Part shown: piece by piece, positions 35,140-47,169 of the stretch
Numbering within the stretch: the first letter of the stretch is position 1
How the letters are laid out: each line of letters begins with the position of its first letter
DNA from: Mytilus galloprovincialis
Taxonomy: Eukaryota > Mollusca > Bivalvia > Mytilida > Mytilidae
DNA length: 64,000 nucleotides
Reading direction: 5' to 3'
NCBI RefSeq assembly: GCF_965363235.1
Contig: NC_134846.1
Span: 57,525,121-57,589,120 of the forward strand
Translations under genes and position numbers: made by a program
Notes under the pieces: generated by a model
The model's database searches: none
What the model was told of the DNA's origin: nothing
The model's input: the letters and a program-made list of their open reading frames with translations, nothing else

Positions 35140-37056
35140 CTAAGAATTCACTATACAAGTTGGACAATGGCCAATACAAATTTCCTTCAATCACCCTACA
35201 AAGCTGTACTGAAAGAGAGATTACAACAGTAAATCAGACAACAATGTAACATTTTCAAAGCCAGACTGACAGCGACAGAGGCAGATTGGGGGAAAGGGGG
35301 AGGCTATTTGCCCTGGTATCCTGGAAGAACTTAATTTAAGACAAATGCATTGACATTTTACTTTACTAGTATATATCACTCCACACGCTGACTTGCTAGA
35401 GTCCCCCTTTTTCAAAATTCTGGATCCGTACCTGGGCTGTCAGACAAATTAAAACGAAATAAAAATAAAAAGTGCAACCAGGAACATGACAGTAGACGGG
35501 ATATACCCCCAATAGTCTGAGAAACAACAAATCTTGCAATTTCTCTTGCAACGGTCTATTTTTTTCTGCATCACCTATACTACTAAGTACAGATGCATGG
35601 TTAAATAAAGCCCGTATGTAACATTTAACAACATGCCATATGTTAATTAGAAGATTAAAGTGCTTATTTAGTTATACAAGTTACACCTGTGCCTATGATT
35701 TATTTATTGTGATGGGACAACCTCAGTTTTCTGTCGCCTTCTCGGTATTTAAAATTTAAACTTGATGAATGCGATACTACACCACATAAAATTGTCTTCA
35801 TTATATTGCATGCATATATTTAAAATTAACTGTTAGTTAAGGTTGTTTAAATTAGACCCGTGTCACGCAGGACAATTTTTTTCTTTGCCTTTTTTAAAAA
35901 GTCAGTTAGGTGCACATTTTAATATTACGTTAAAGTTCTAAATTGAAGATAAGGAAATATCATCTGTTTACAACAAAGACAACACAAAACTTAAGAGGCA
36001 CTCGAAGGAAAAATCTTCAACTTCATACCCGTATTTTAGCAACCAGTTGTGGTACACAAAAGCATATCAATTTGCTGTAATATTAACTACAATAACTACC
36101 ACAAACTAGATTTATCGAATCTAATTTTTCGACATAACATCAAACACCTATTTTCCCCTTATTCAAAATTCATTTTTTTAAACCGCTGGTTCCTACAAGT
36201 CTGAATACCTCTAATATTGGTCACATTGTAAATACTATCTGAATTTTGACACTTGCTATTACTTAACAATACAAACATATCACGTTAACAGGTAGAGCCT
36301 TTTCTACTATCACACCTGTTCAACAACCCTAGGTTAAATTTCAATAGTGTAAGATATTGGTAAGATAGACAACCTGACTTGTCTTGAACCTTGTTTAATT
36401 TGTCAAAACTACTACCCACATGACTTCATGCAATACTATCGCGGCGACTTAGTAATGACAGGGTAAAGACAGATTTTATCAATCACTACCCCATTCATGC
36501 GATATATTAAATGTTCAAAAATCATTCATAACTTTTTTGTTGATCTGTAATAGGCAATAGAAAGTAATCACACCATTAATCAGTTAAACCTTCTGGCAAA
36601 ATAAAGAAAAACAACATGTCTAAATCCGTTGGTCCAACGAATGTTAATAATGGAAGAAACATAAAAGACACATTTCCATTTTTTCCACCTTTGATGTCTT
36701 TCATAGTGCGGAAACCCTTTTAAATTATACCAGTAAATGTCACCTGTGGTATATTTCTCTACTAATCGATTGTGTTATATCAGTTGTATGTTAAAAGCCA
36801 ATCCATCCGCATAGAATTCGAATACTTTTTGGAAACAGTTTCTTTGTAATTTATCTTAACATTATACCCAGTTAATCTGCTGAAATATTTAATAAGTGAA
36901 CGAATCTTATTAAACATAATCAGTTATCTTATTATAAATATATCCGAAATCTCAAGAATGTTAAAACCCGATGAGCAATCTTTCCGCGGGTGTAACAGAC
37001 TAACAGCGATATTGTATCTGAATTTTTTTAAAAATTATAATAGATAAAAAGCATAT

Positions 37057-37060
<4 letters not shown>
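35140..37060. other. No gene or clear repeat seen
   Basis: AT-rich, with no coding signal and no family seen elsewhere in the window. Confidence 0.4.
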
Positions 37061-37065
<5 letters not shown>

Positions 37066-37087
<22 letters not shown>

Positions 37088-37428
37088 CAACTCGTCTAAA
37101 CATCAACCCAACAATGTTAGATCTGTAAATTTGCTTTCGCAAATTTTTGGTTCTTCCCTCGCCGGGATTCGAACCCATGCTACTGTGATATCGTGACACC
37201 AAATCGCCTGCACTGCAGCCGTCCCGCTAGACCACACGACCACCTGGGCTCTCAAAAAAAGGGCTTTCGCTGGCCATGTGTTACCTTTCCACGTCAGTTT
37301 TAATCTAGCGGCGTACTACAGTACATGATATATAAGGCATGAAGATGTTATTGTTACAGATCAGCTAAATTATCTATAGTAAAGGATCCTACAAATTAAT
37401 GTAAGATACAGTCACAAAGCAAATTTAC
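37066..37428 (-). mobile_element. tRNA-derived SINE, second locus
   Basis: Nearly identical to 31417-31735. The minus-strand A box is at 37224-37234 and the B box at 37165-37175. It begins directly after an (AT)n run and is joined at about 37415-37428 to an inverted partial copy. Confidence 0.8.
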
Positions 37429-37612
37429 AGATCTAACATTGTTGGGTTGATGTTTAGACGAGTTGTATATACATTATGTACACAGCCATGTATCACCATC
37501 ATTGATGGCGATCCGATGGATACATCTGTTGTAGGGTTGTCACTGACTCAGACGTACTTATGAATATAATTATTTTCTGTGACTGTATCTTACATTAATT
37601 TGTAGGATCCTT
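37415..37612 (+). mobile_element. Inverted partial copy of the SINE unit
   Basis: Reverse complement of the 31700-31900 part of the unit (ATGTTTAGACGAGTTGTATA, ATACATCTGTTGTAG, TGACTCAGACGTACTTATGA). It ends at GGATCCTTTACTATA, which mirrors 37380-37393, so the locus is an inverted repeat. Confidence 0.8.

Positions 37613-37643
<31 letters not shown>
37613..37643. repeat. (TA)n microsatellite
   Basis: Alternating TA run bordering the inverted SINE; a similar run at 37062-37086 borders the other side. Confidence 0.95.
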
Positions 37644-37649
37644 GATAAA

Positions 37650-38390
37650 CTAGTTTTTTCAATTTGCTAATTACACCCATTGGGGTCAAGCAAATACACA
37701 AATAATAACACAATATTACCACAACAGTTAAGAATGGACAATAACTTTTGATAGACAAGGACCTCATTTTAGCAACTCTAAACGGTTGCTTTATCTATGA
37801 GTAACCAGTTGATTTATTAAAAGATGTCTTGATATCTTCCTATTATACAATCACAAGTGCTTTAGACACATGTTTTTATTTTTTACAGTACTGAGGCGAT
37901 GCTCCTGCTTCGTCCCTGGGTATACATCCTTGTGGCTTTCAATTAGTCTGCCTTTGAGCATTTATAATGTAACTAAACCCGGACGCCTGAAATTTATAAC
38001 CTGCTGTTTTCATTTTTCTCTAATATCGGGTGGGGGGGGGGAGGGGGGTGGTAGGTGAAGTATACTAAGAGACACCTCAACTTAAGTTAACATTTGTGAA
38101 ATTGTTGCTGAGCTATCGAATACTTTCGATTGTACATTTCTCATGAATAGCACACATACACCTTATCGCTATTTGTCCGCCATTACTAGATATCACACAG
38201 GTTCCCGTAAAATCTTGACGTCACAATACAAAATATCTGACGCCACAATGGAAAAGTGATTGTTGTATGCGTCAAAAGTTCAAGCGGCCGGGTCAACCGG
38301 GATTAGCGATAAGGTGTATTGTGGTATTAAGCCGAACAGCTAACGACAAGGTGGACAATTTTTTTTTATTGGAACATATGCAGTGAAACC
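37650..38390. other. No gene seen
   Basis: Contains a G-rich tract near 38030-38055. No coding signal. Confidence 0.4.
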
Positions 38391-38394
38391 AGGT

Positions 38395-38640
38395 TTATAA
38401 ACTAAATTCACAAAAATACTGCATGATCTCCGAGGAAAATTCAAAACGGAAAGTCCCTAATCAAATGGCAAAATCCAAAGCTCAAACACATCAAACAAAT
38501 GTATAACTGTTATATTCCTGACTTTGTACAGAATTTTCTTATGTATAAAATGGTGGATTGAACCTGGTTTTATAGATAGCTAAACCTCTCACTTGTACGA
38601 CATGCAGTTCAATCAAATTCCATTATATTGTAAACAATCG
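38395..38640 (+). repeat. Dispersed repeat R4
   Basis: CTCCGAGGAAAATTCAAAAC, GCTCAAACACATCAAACAAA, ATTCCTGACTTTGTACAG, AAAATGGTGGATTGAACCTG and CTAAACCTCTCACTTGTACG occur in the standard R4 order. Confidence 0.75.
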
Positions 38641-39494
38641 GCATGAGCAAAACATACAGACACAACAAGTAAAAATGTTAAAAATACGGCAGTCAATATT
38701 GTGTTATAACTTAGAAATGACAGTTTTTCAGAAATTTGTAAAAGAGAGCTAAAAAAAGATAATTTCATTAATGACAAGCTGCTCTTTTTATACTGGTTCA
38801 ACCTATATAAAATGCAGTACAGAAATATTTAAACTTAATGGTCTTATAATACAGGTTTTTGCTTAAATCAGGTGCATGGTTTCTTAAGCTGGTTTGACCG
38901 TATTTCATTTTATCTCTTTTTCTTGAAACAGATAAGAGAAAATACGGTAGTGAATTTGAACACTTTATTTTCCTTCTTTGCGACGTATACAGAATTCTAC
39001 CTCAAGTTTTAAGACACAGCAGCTGCACTTTCGTGTGGTATAAAGTTCTAAGCCATCTGCTCAGACACTATGACTACATTTACAATAAAAAAGGTAAAGT
39101 GCAAAGAATATCAGGTGATGTTTCATTCAACAAAGCATATTGGCAAATACAAAACATCACGTTATAGGAGTTCTTAAGAATTGAGAGAGACTTCAATACG
39201 GTCATATGATATAGTTCTATAAATGAAATGAAACAATGAAATAATGATGGATATACTTAAAGGAAACTGAATTATATAAGTGTCTATTTTTAAATAAGTA
39301 GGAATTGTTGTACGTGTCTTTTAAAATATACTACAAATCTCCTCAGAATCATTCCTTTACCATTGGATATATCATTCATTTCTTTACAACAAATAATATG
39401 CAGAAGTTAATGTTGAATTTATTCTGGATGAAACTATATATGTCATTCAGCTTTTTATTCTATATCTATATCGTGTTTAGTTAAATAGAGAATG

Positions 39495-39640
39495 GAAATA
39501 TTCAATGTGTCATGGAGACAACAACCCAATCAAAGAGTAAAATACAACCGAAGTCCGTAAATGGGTCTTCAACACAGGGAGAAAATCCGCAGACTTCAGC
39601 TAGCCCCTCAACAAAAGTGTGTACTAGTTCATTAGAAATG
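39495..39640 (-). repeat. Dispersed repeat R3, minus orientation
   Basis: The plus strand reads AATGTGTCATGGAGACAACA, then GTCTTCAACACAGGGAGAAA and AGCTAGCCCCTCAACAAAAG. These are the reverse complement, with divergence, of 19200-19400. Frames on both strands here are chance products. Confidence 0.65.
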
Positions 39641-40544
39641 CACGTCATAAGTACCTTTCTCAAGTCTCGTATTTTTAGTATCTTAAAAGTGTTTGTTCTG
39701 AAATATAGACATAACTTAAAAATTGCCATTAACCTTTTTTCATGTCAAATATACCTACGGAACATTCACGTCTTTATATTGATGTTATTATAAAGATACT
39801 ATATATATATTCATCGGCAGACAGGAGGAATATTTGCAGACGGAATATTCCTGCTTACCTGTGCTAGCTTATTCATTTCAAATCTTTATATAATTTTTTT
39901 CTCTTTTTTTTTTTGGTTACAAAATTCATTCTCATTTTGTCTTTGGCAATAATATTTATTTTTTCATTTCTTGCCTGGAACGAATATTATCTCCAAAATC
40001 TTCCTGGCCCCTCCCCAATTTCCCCGAAAATAGATTGGTATTCTCTTCATTTGCAACAAAAGTAACGAAAATAACGCGTTTAACAGAGCATGGTAGGCGA
40101 GGTTTACCACTTCTCAGCCCTCAATGTTTTGGGAAGACGTTATAATTTCAACAATCGTCAATAAAAAGGTTGTTGACCCTGCAAAAGTTTGGTATTGAGC
40201 ATATAAGGTTATTGTACAAACACGTGTTGAGCGCAGTGATATAATATCGTACGTTTTCTGTTAGCCTCATCTTCGTTTTCTTAGCATAATCCTTTCAACT
40301 TTTTTTTTACTTTTCAGTTGTTATTTAAGTTCATAATCAGATTAAGTTGTGCTGCTTCCTTTTTGTCAGAACAGCCAGGTGTTCTGCTGAGGCCCATTTT
40401 GTACTCAACTCTATTCATTGTTGTATTTTTTTAGTTTGGTTTCACACGTTTCTGATACTTTTGATTTGTTAACTATATGCCAATTTTCCTGTAAAAAGTC
40501 ATAATCATGCAATGGTTTCATTTGGTTTCTTTTGGTCCGAAATA

Positions 40545-40985
40545 TAAAGGCAACAGTAGAAATTCATAAATCGACTGAGGAAAAAAACAAATCCTGGTTA
40601 CAAACTAACACTGTGGGAAACGCACCAAATATAAGAGGAAAACTACGACACAACAGAAAAACAACAATAAAATGTGACACACACAGAAACGAACTATAAT
40701 ATAACAATGGCCATTTTCCTGACTTGGCACAGGACATTTTTAGAAAACAATGGTGGGTTGAACCTAGTTTTGTGGCATGCCAAACCTACCGCTTTAATGG
40801 CAATGTGAAATATAACATTAAAATGACAACATTATAAACAGGATTACAATACAAATAAATGGGAGAAAATATAGAACAGAGAAACACATGAATAATAGCT
40901 AACAAAAGGTATCAGGTATAAAATTTAATACGACAGACGTGCGTTTCGTGCACACAAGACCAGCCAGTGACGTCCAGATGAAAAA
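40545..40985 (+). repeat. Dispersed repeat R2, long copy
   Basis: AAAGGCAACAGTAGAAATTC, TGACACACACAGAAACGAAC, ATGGTGGGTTGAACCTAGTT, GGCATGCCAAACC, ending in a degenerate minus-strand HH core (ACGTGCGTTTCGTGCACACA, near 40940-40965). Same layout as 4740-5345. Confidence 0.75.
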
Positions 40986-40989
40986 AGTC

Positions 40990-42110
40990 CGAAAGCCAAA
41001 ACAAATACAAAGCTGGGAAGCACTGAAGATCAAAAGTTCCAATAAGTTGTGACCAATACGGCTAAGGTTTTCTGCCTGGGGATAACAACATCCTCATTAT
41101 TTGGAATAATTCATACTTTTGAAAACAGTAAATTTTATAAAATGACTATATAAAAGATACAAAGGATAAAACTGAAGTGGTGACTACTTACAGAATAAAA
41201 ACGGATACATTATATCCGAAAGCTTCCTGTGTTTTTATTTGTCTACAGCTGTTCATATTCACAACCCTGTACGCTGAACACCAGATATGAGTGATTATAG
41301 AACATACAAAAATTGATATGTTTAACTTTCATTCATGACTGTATATACTAAGGTGCCAAAAAGGGTAGCACAATTTGTACCATTGAAATATCAATCTTTT
41401 TTTGTGGAAAAACACACTCACACAACATTGATTATATAGTAGTAGCTAAGAAAGAACAAAATCATTATCCGTGTTTGTACACTTACATGTTTGAAATAAT
41501 ATGTGGGATGTACAATGACGTTTAACATGTGCAAGTGTTTTACAGAACTTTCACAGTAAGGGTGGTCCTTATCTTTTTTTCAGTCACTTTTCAATCAACA
41601 ACTTTATACTTTAACGAACGACGATCTGTAGATAAACATTCCATCAATATATGTTATTGTAAACATTTGGTATAGTCAATAGATACACAAATACTAGAAC
41701 ACACCCGCGAAATCGCGGCATAATTAGCTTTTGAACTATTGTAGGATGATTTTTTGTAAAAGATATAATGTATGGAGAATTTCATAAAAGGTATCAAAAG
41801 CCCTCTCCCTTTTTCCAAAGTCCGATATTTGTTTCCTCTCTGTTAAATTCAATTATTTTCGTGTTTCTGGCTTCAGACCACATTTATTTTTCTCCTTTGC
41901 TACAATGCATCTTTTGGTAAAAGTCAAATTAAATTAAAAATTTGCACCGCTTCAAACATGAAATAAATGTAACTGCTTATATATAGACCATTATTAGTCT
42001 AATAAAATATGCTTCTATGACAATCCATCAGTGCTTTTTCTTTTGAGGGCCTTATAAACATGCCAATGGCAGGATATGAATCTTGTATAAATGACTAAGA
42101 CCGACTAAGG
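40990..42110. other. No gene seen
   Basis: AT-rich. A short ACACCCGCGAAATCGCGGCA patch near 41701 may be a repeat end. Nothing else is supported. Confidence 0.4.
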
Positions 42111-42114
42111 ATAA

Positions 42115-42310
42115 TTTGAGGGGTAGTCGGAGGGATCCTGATCCCGAAATTAATACCATGAAGTCCCGAGATGCAGAATTTAAAGAAATTTATATCCCGA
42201 AATCCCGAAATCGAAAAATATATTCCCGGATCCAGTAAGGATCAATCCACAAATCCCGAGCTTAAAAACACCCGATTCCGACGCCCCGAAAAAGGTCATG
42301 ACTCCCTCTA
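42115..42310 (+). repeat. TCCCGAAATC-rich cluster
   Basis: The word TCCCGA(A/G) recurs at irregular spacing about six times in 190 bases (GATCCCGAAATTAATACC, TATCCCGAAATCCCGAAATC, AAATCCCGAGC). It looks like a low-complexity interspersed repeat. Confidence 0.6.
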
Positions 42311-42369
42311 ATCTCTACCCTATTTTTATTTTTGCCAAATCACTACTTTCACTTTCAACAATAAATATT

Positions 42370-42590
42370 TATGCCCCACTTATGGGCATTATGTTTTCTA
42401 GTCTGTGCATCCGTGCGTTTGTTCGTTCGTTCGTTCGTTCGTCCGTCTGTCCCGATTAAGGCTAAAATTTTTGGTCGAGGTAGTTTTTGATGAAGTTGAA
42501 GTCCAATCAACTCGACACTTAGTAAATATAGTGCCGATGTGGCATCCGTGTACTATGGACACATTCTTGTTTCAACATGTTTTACTTCTT
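42370..42590 (+). repeat. Dispersed repeat with (GTTC)n tract
   Basis: ATGCCCCACTTATGGGCATT forms a small hairpin, followed by (GTTC)n at about 42419-42443 and TTTTTGGTCGAGGTAGTTTT with GATGAAGTTGAAGTCCAATC. I recognise this order as a common bivalve interspersed repeat. No second copy is present here. Confidence 0.5.
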
Positions 42591-42591
42591 C

Positions 42592-43100
42592 TAATATATA
42601 TGCAACTGGTATGACCACTTAAATAGTAAACATTTCAAAGAAAACGGTAGACAGAATACAGAGAGTCTCTATATATATTAAAGTAGTATAATCGTAGTTC
42701 GCGAATAATAATTGTCCTCTCTAAGGAGGTATAATAGTTCTGGTTCTTGCGATCTAAACACCATGATATGGAGAACGCTCTGATTGGCTTATTTATTTTT
42801 CATTTTTGTTATCTATCAGACGATTGGTTGTACTTTACTTATTTTAATATATATGCAACTGGTATGACCCCTTAAATAGTAAAAATTTCAAAGAAAACAG
42901 TAGACAGAATACAGAGAGTCTCTATATATTAAAGTAGTATAATCGTAGTTTACATGTAGATAAACGCGAAACATAATTGTCCTCTCTAAAGAGGTATAAT
43001 AGTTGTGGTTCTTGCGATCTAAACACCAGTTTATGGAGAACGCTCTGATTGGCTGATTTATTTTTCATTTTTGTTATCTATTATACGATTGGTTGTACTT
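42592..43100 (+). repeat. Tandem duplication, 253-bp unit, two copies
   Basis: TGCAACTGGTATGACC at 42601 recurs at 42854. Both copies continue through GACAGAATACAGAGAGTCTC, AATTGTCCTCTCTAA, GGTTCTTGCGATCTAAACAC and GAACGCTCTGATTGGCT. The second copy has a ~15-base insertion. Confidence 0.9.
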
Positions 43101-43109
43101 GTGATGTTT

Positions 43110-44145
43110 CAAACAAGAAGTCTTAACTATGACTAAAAGTCAGTCTGATGACGGAATCATTATCCGGACTCTTTTTTTGTCGTTTTTCTCCAAAAATAAC
43201 TCAATCTGAATTATAATAAGAATGGATGACAAATTCGACTATGCATGTTACCTATAGAACAAAGAGGCATGACGATTAATTAATCGTGGAAGGAAGAGAA
43301 GCGACACACACAATGAGGTCTTCTCGTTTAATAGTAAAGATGATATGCTTCAAAGAATATTGGACAATTTTGATATATATCTACCAGACATAATGAAAGG
43401 AATTACACTTTAATCAAACGAATATGCAGTATGCTTTTAAAAAAAAGGTGCTGAAAACAGATGACACAAAAGTCGTTCGTTTTGCCTTAGACGATCGAAA
43501 ATATAGAATAAATCTGTATAGAACCTCATAGACGCCAAATATAACGGGATACCAGTTTTGAGGACATGAAAAACCCAGGACAATTGGGATACTGAAGTCA
43601 GACAATATTTATATGTATCGTTCCTTATCTGCATCTGTAGTTTGAATGGTACCAACGTCATCATCATACTGATGAACTGCAAGATATCGACCAGGAAAAC
43701 ATATATCGACCAAGAAACAATTAAATAGAGCATTCACAAAAACTGAATACTAGATATAGTATAAATGCAAACAGGATCTGTAATTAGTATCAAAGGTATG
43801 CAATCAAAAGGTGACAATTGCAAAATGTGACAAGACATGGTCACAAAACTAAAGATATATAAATCCAGTGGCTTATTTTACAAAAATGTAAAAAATCTAA
43901 TCCAAGACAGCAATATAGGGATTAGAGAACGTGGGAGTAAGGGGGAAGAAAGAGGGAGCCATGGTGGATGAAACTGTGGATCGATGACAATAAGCGACAG
44001 TAAGGGGTAGGAACCGAGGGGAGTCAAAATAAGGAGGTCCTGAAAAACTTTATTGACAAATATTCGTCTGTGCGTAAGGGAAGCGATTTTTGAAATTATG
44101 AACACAACTTGAGCTTGTTCGTGAAATTTACATCTGAATATCGAA
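43110..44145. other. No gene seen
   Basis: Only chance frames, at 43437-43733 and 43878-44180 on the minus strand. Neither has a recognisable domain. Confidence 0.4.
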
Positions 44146-44154
44146 TAAATTGAT

Positions 44155-44365
44155 AAAATAACTTTTGGAATTTGATGCAACTGTCATACAAGTGAGAGGT
44201 TTTGCTAGCTTTAAAAAAATGCCTGTACCAAGTCAGGAATACGACAGTTGTTATCCAGTCATTTGATATGTTTGGGTTTTTGATTTTGCCATTTTATTAA
44301 GGACTTTCCGTCTTGAATTTTTCTCGGAGTTCAGTATTTTTTGTGATTTTACTTTTTAAACCCTC
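44155..44365 (-). repeat. Dispersed repeat R4, minus orientation
   Basis: ACAAGTGAGAGGTTTTGCTA, ACCAAGTCAGGAATACGACA, and TCTCGGAGTTCAGTATTTTT follow the reverse-complement R4 order. Confidence 0.7.
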
Positions 44366-45224
44366 CGAAAGTCACATACAAAGTACATTAGTATCGCAAA
44401 AAAGTTCAATGGTCTTGACTTAAGTGTCATCTCTCAAAACTTTTTGTGATACACGTTATCTTTTGATATGACATGTAAATGTCATTGTTGTGTTTTATTG
44501 ATAGGTAATTTATGGGGTTGTTTGTATACGTTTTTCGTAGAAATGACCTGAAAGTAAAATGACGCCGTGACGGTATTTGCAGTGAATCCGTATTTTACCA
44601 TGTTTGAGATGTTCACGCTTGGTTGATTTATACGAAGTTGATTGCCACATTCAATTTGTATCAATAGAGCAAAAGTTTCAATTCCAATGACAATTGTAGC
44701 ATACCATATCTTTTGGAAGAAAAAAGGAAAAAGGAAAAAAAGGCATTGGACAGATTTTCCAGAAATGACCACCAATGTCAAATATATCAACTGCAACAGG
44801 TATATTGATGTGTTCCGTTACATATGGTCCTCGAGGTAATTGTATCATGGTTAAAACACCAACCAAAGTTGCAAAAAGTTGTTTCAAACTGGAAACCCTG
44901 ATACAAAAACATGACCACAAAAAAAGTCATTTTTCTGCATTTATAAAGTAAAGTTTTCAATGTTTTCTCCTCCTGACCATGCATCAGAAAACATGCAACC
45001 AATAAGTTTTTTCTATTTCAGTTTTTAAGTCTCACGCTAAAGTTTTTATTTCATATAGTCGCAATTATTTTATTTCCGATATGGAAAAACTCTGATTAGA
45101 TTCCTAGCTTGTATTGAAGTTGATCATACGAATTCTGTTCCTCGATTATATTCGAATGTCTATCTTAATTTCGTATTATCCTTACAGCTACAAACATCTG
45201 TTTGTTGTGATAGGTCCTTACTTG

Positions 45225-45420
45225 TAATGGGTTCAAAATTGACCGATGAAAGACCTTTTGGTCTTGTATCGTTGCATGTGTGCTTACACAATCATAATCA
45301 TAAAATGTCATTGGATACCCTGTATTTATCATGCTTTATCATCAAATAAGGTCAAATCCCTGAAAGATCTCACTTCTATAAATTATTGAAAGCTATCATT
45401 TCGCATTAGCCATTTATCAT
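45225..45420 (+). repeat. Inverted pair, left arm
   Basis: Matches the reverse complement of 46950-47165. Shared words are GTGTGCTTACAC, ATCATAAAATGT, CAAATAAGGTC, CTGAAAGATCTC, and ATTGAAAGCTATCAT (one difference). The arms lie about 1.5 kb apart. Confidence 0.75.
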
Positions 45421-45435
45421 GGTGCATATACCATA

Positions 45436-45662
45436 TAATTACACCTTACGTAAGGATCCGGGGTTTTGATTGGTTAATAGCCAGTGTATTTTTCACCAAT
45501 TTACTGTTATCAAATGAATATCGTTCATTTTTAACGCCGCCGGGGTATTTGCTAAAAGGATATGCCTTTTTTACCCTCTCTGCCGTGGTATTTGCCAAAA
45601 AATACTCTATCCGACTGGACGCTTGTAGCGTCACGATAGTACATTAACATTCGGTGTAATTA
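45436..45662. mobile_element. Small TIR element between the inverted arms (tentative)
   Basis: TAATTACACC (45436-45445) is matched by GGTGTAATTA (45653-45662). Inside are repeated GTATTTGC and TTTTACC words. The 10-bp ends are short and no target duplication is clear. Confidence 0.4.
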
Positions 45663-46439
45663 AACTTACGGCTCGTGAAATTTAACATTCTCTCGACTGG
45701 TATTTTTCGCAAATACCCCTCCTTAACATGATATATCTGTTCATTATACACATATAACAAACTAAAACCGAAGTTGTTTGCATTTTTTATATCATAAAGA
45801 TCGTAGGAACTGCTTAGCATTTGGCAAGGGATTCAATTAAACACTGCCACCTTTTGGTTATAGAATATTTTTGAACTGAAGGTGTCGGCCTTAGTTAGTT
45901 TATTTTTTTAGGTAAAAAGAATTGACAACATATCCGAAATTTGCTGTCTACGGAACATATAATGAAGAAATTTGTATGACAAATGTGTTAAGGCTTTTGA
46001 AGTGAACACATTTAAGAACCAAACTGTGAACCTTCAGATATTTTTCGATATATAACGTTAAGACTGAAGGCTAAAAATGGGCAAAAGTAAACCTGGTCTT
46101 GTTGTTCCTTCATCTCGGTCAACCAACTTTGCAGGCTGTGACATACCTTTATTTTGTTTGTCCATACACGGGGCTTTATAATGCTGTGGAAAACAATTGT
46201 CACCATTAAGAAATTAAAGTTATCAATATGTACTCGACATGAATATGCATGATATACTTGCCAATGATCATTGAACAGACAGCTTTCAATCAAATATTTT
46301 TTTGGGGGGGAATCAATTTTATTGTAGCGTGCTTAAGTTGCTTGAAAGAAGTTGAATTTAATCTTATTTAATGGGGAAGCATAATAAATAAAAGAATTCT
46401 TTCTACTGCTGAAAAAAGTAGAATACATTCAGAAAAACA

Positions 46440-46640
46440 CACGAGCAGTCTTGCTTGCTCACGTTTGACAAGTATTTGGAACAACTTTTTGGAATTTTGG
46501 GTCATCAATGATCTTCAACTTTGTACTTGTTTGGCTTTATAACATTATTTTATCGGCATGAGCGTCACTGATGAGTCTTATGTAGAAGAAACGCGCGTCT
46601 GGCGTATAATCCTGGCACCTTTGATAACTATTGACTTGTT
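46440..46640 (+). repeat. HH repeat, subfamily 1
   Basis: Runs from TTTGACAAGTATTTGGAAC through TTCAACTTTGTACTTGTTTG and the core at 46568-46590 to ACCTTTGATAACTATTGAC. The tail differs from the 21255 copy, showing a second tail type. Confidence 0.75.
46568..46607 (+). ncRNA. Hammerhead-like core (candidate, one stem II mismatch)
   Basis: CTGATGA (46568-46574), GTCT and AGAA (one base off from pairing AGAC), GAAA, then ACGC/GCGT with the same GCGTCTG loop as at 21341. Otherwise identical in layout to the best copy. Confidence 0.4.
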
Positions 46641-46949
46641 TCGGCGGTCCAATCTTTAATTTTTTTTTTTTACTTATATAAATTATACATAAAGGATCAG
46701 TATTACAGACATTACAAGTATCACCTCCAATAATACCATGTTTATTTTAGAGCTTGTGGAGCAATACTATTTCCTTTCGTTACCAAATGGGATTGAGCAT
46801 TGTCTCGATGCAAATTCGCGGACATAAACATTATGAATAGAGAGTGTTGATAAACACGTAAAGCATGAACTTAAATTGCAAATTTTAGAATTATGCCTCA
46901 TCTTTTTATAAAAATGTGAGAACTATAAAATCTTAAAGTATTACTGCAT

Positions 46950-47165
46950 ATCCCTGAACGGTACTATACTATCTTATTTACGCTATGGTATATTGACACT
47001 GCCGAATGATAGCTTTAAATAATTTATATCAAGGAGATCTTTCAGGACAGGACTTCGACCTTATTTGAGGAGAAAGAATGATAAATGTATAGGGTACCCA
47101 ATTACATTTTATGATATATGATGGTGTAAGCACACATACAACATACTAAGACCAAAAAATATTTC
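46950..47165 (-). repeat. Inverted pair, right arm
   Basis: Partner of 45225-45420 in opposite orientation. It contains GATGGTGTAAGCACACATAC and GAGATCTTTCAGGACAGGAC. Confidence 0.75.
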
Positions 47166-47169
47166 ACTG

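Noticed and set aside
44482..44920. Overlapping minus-strand frames containing phrases such as LPRGPYVTEHINIPVAVDIF
   Set aside because: They looked protein-like, but no family is recognisable, the frames are broken by an A-rich run, and no splice structure is evident.
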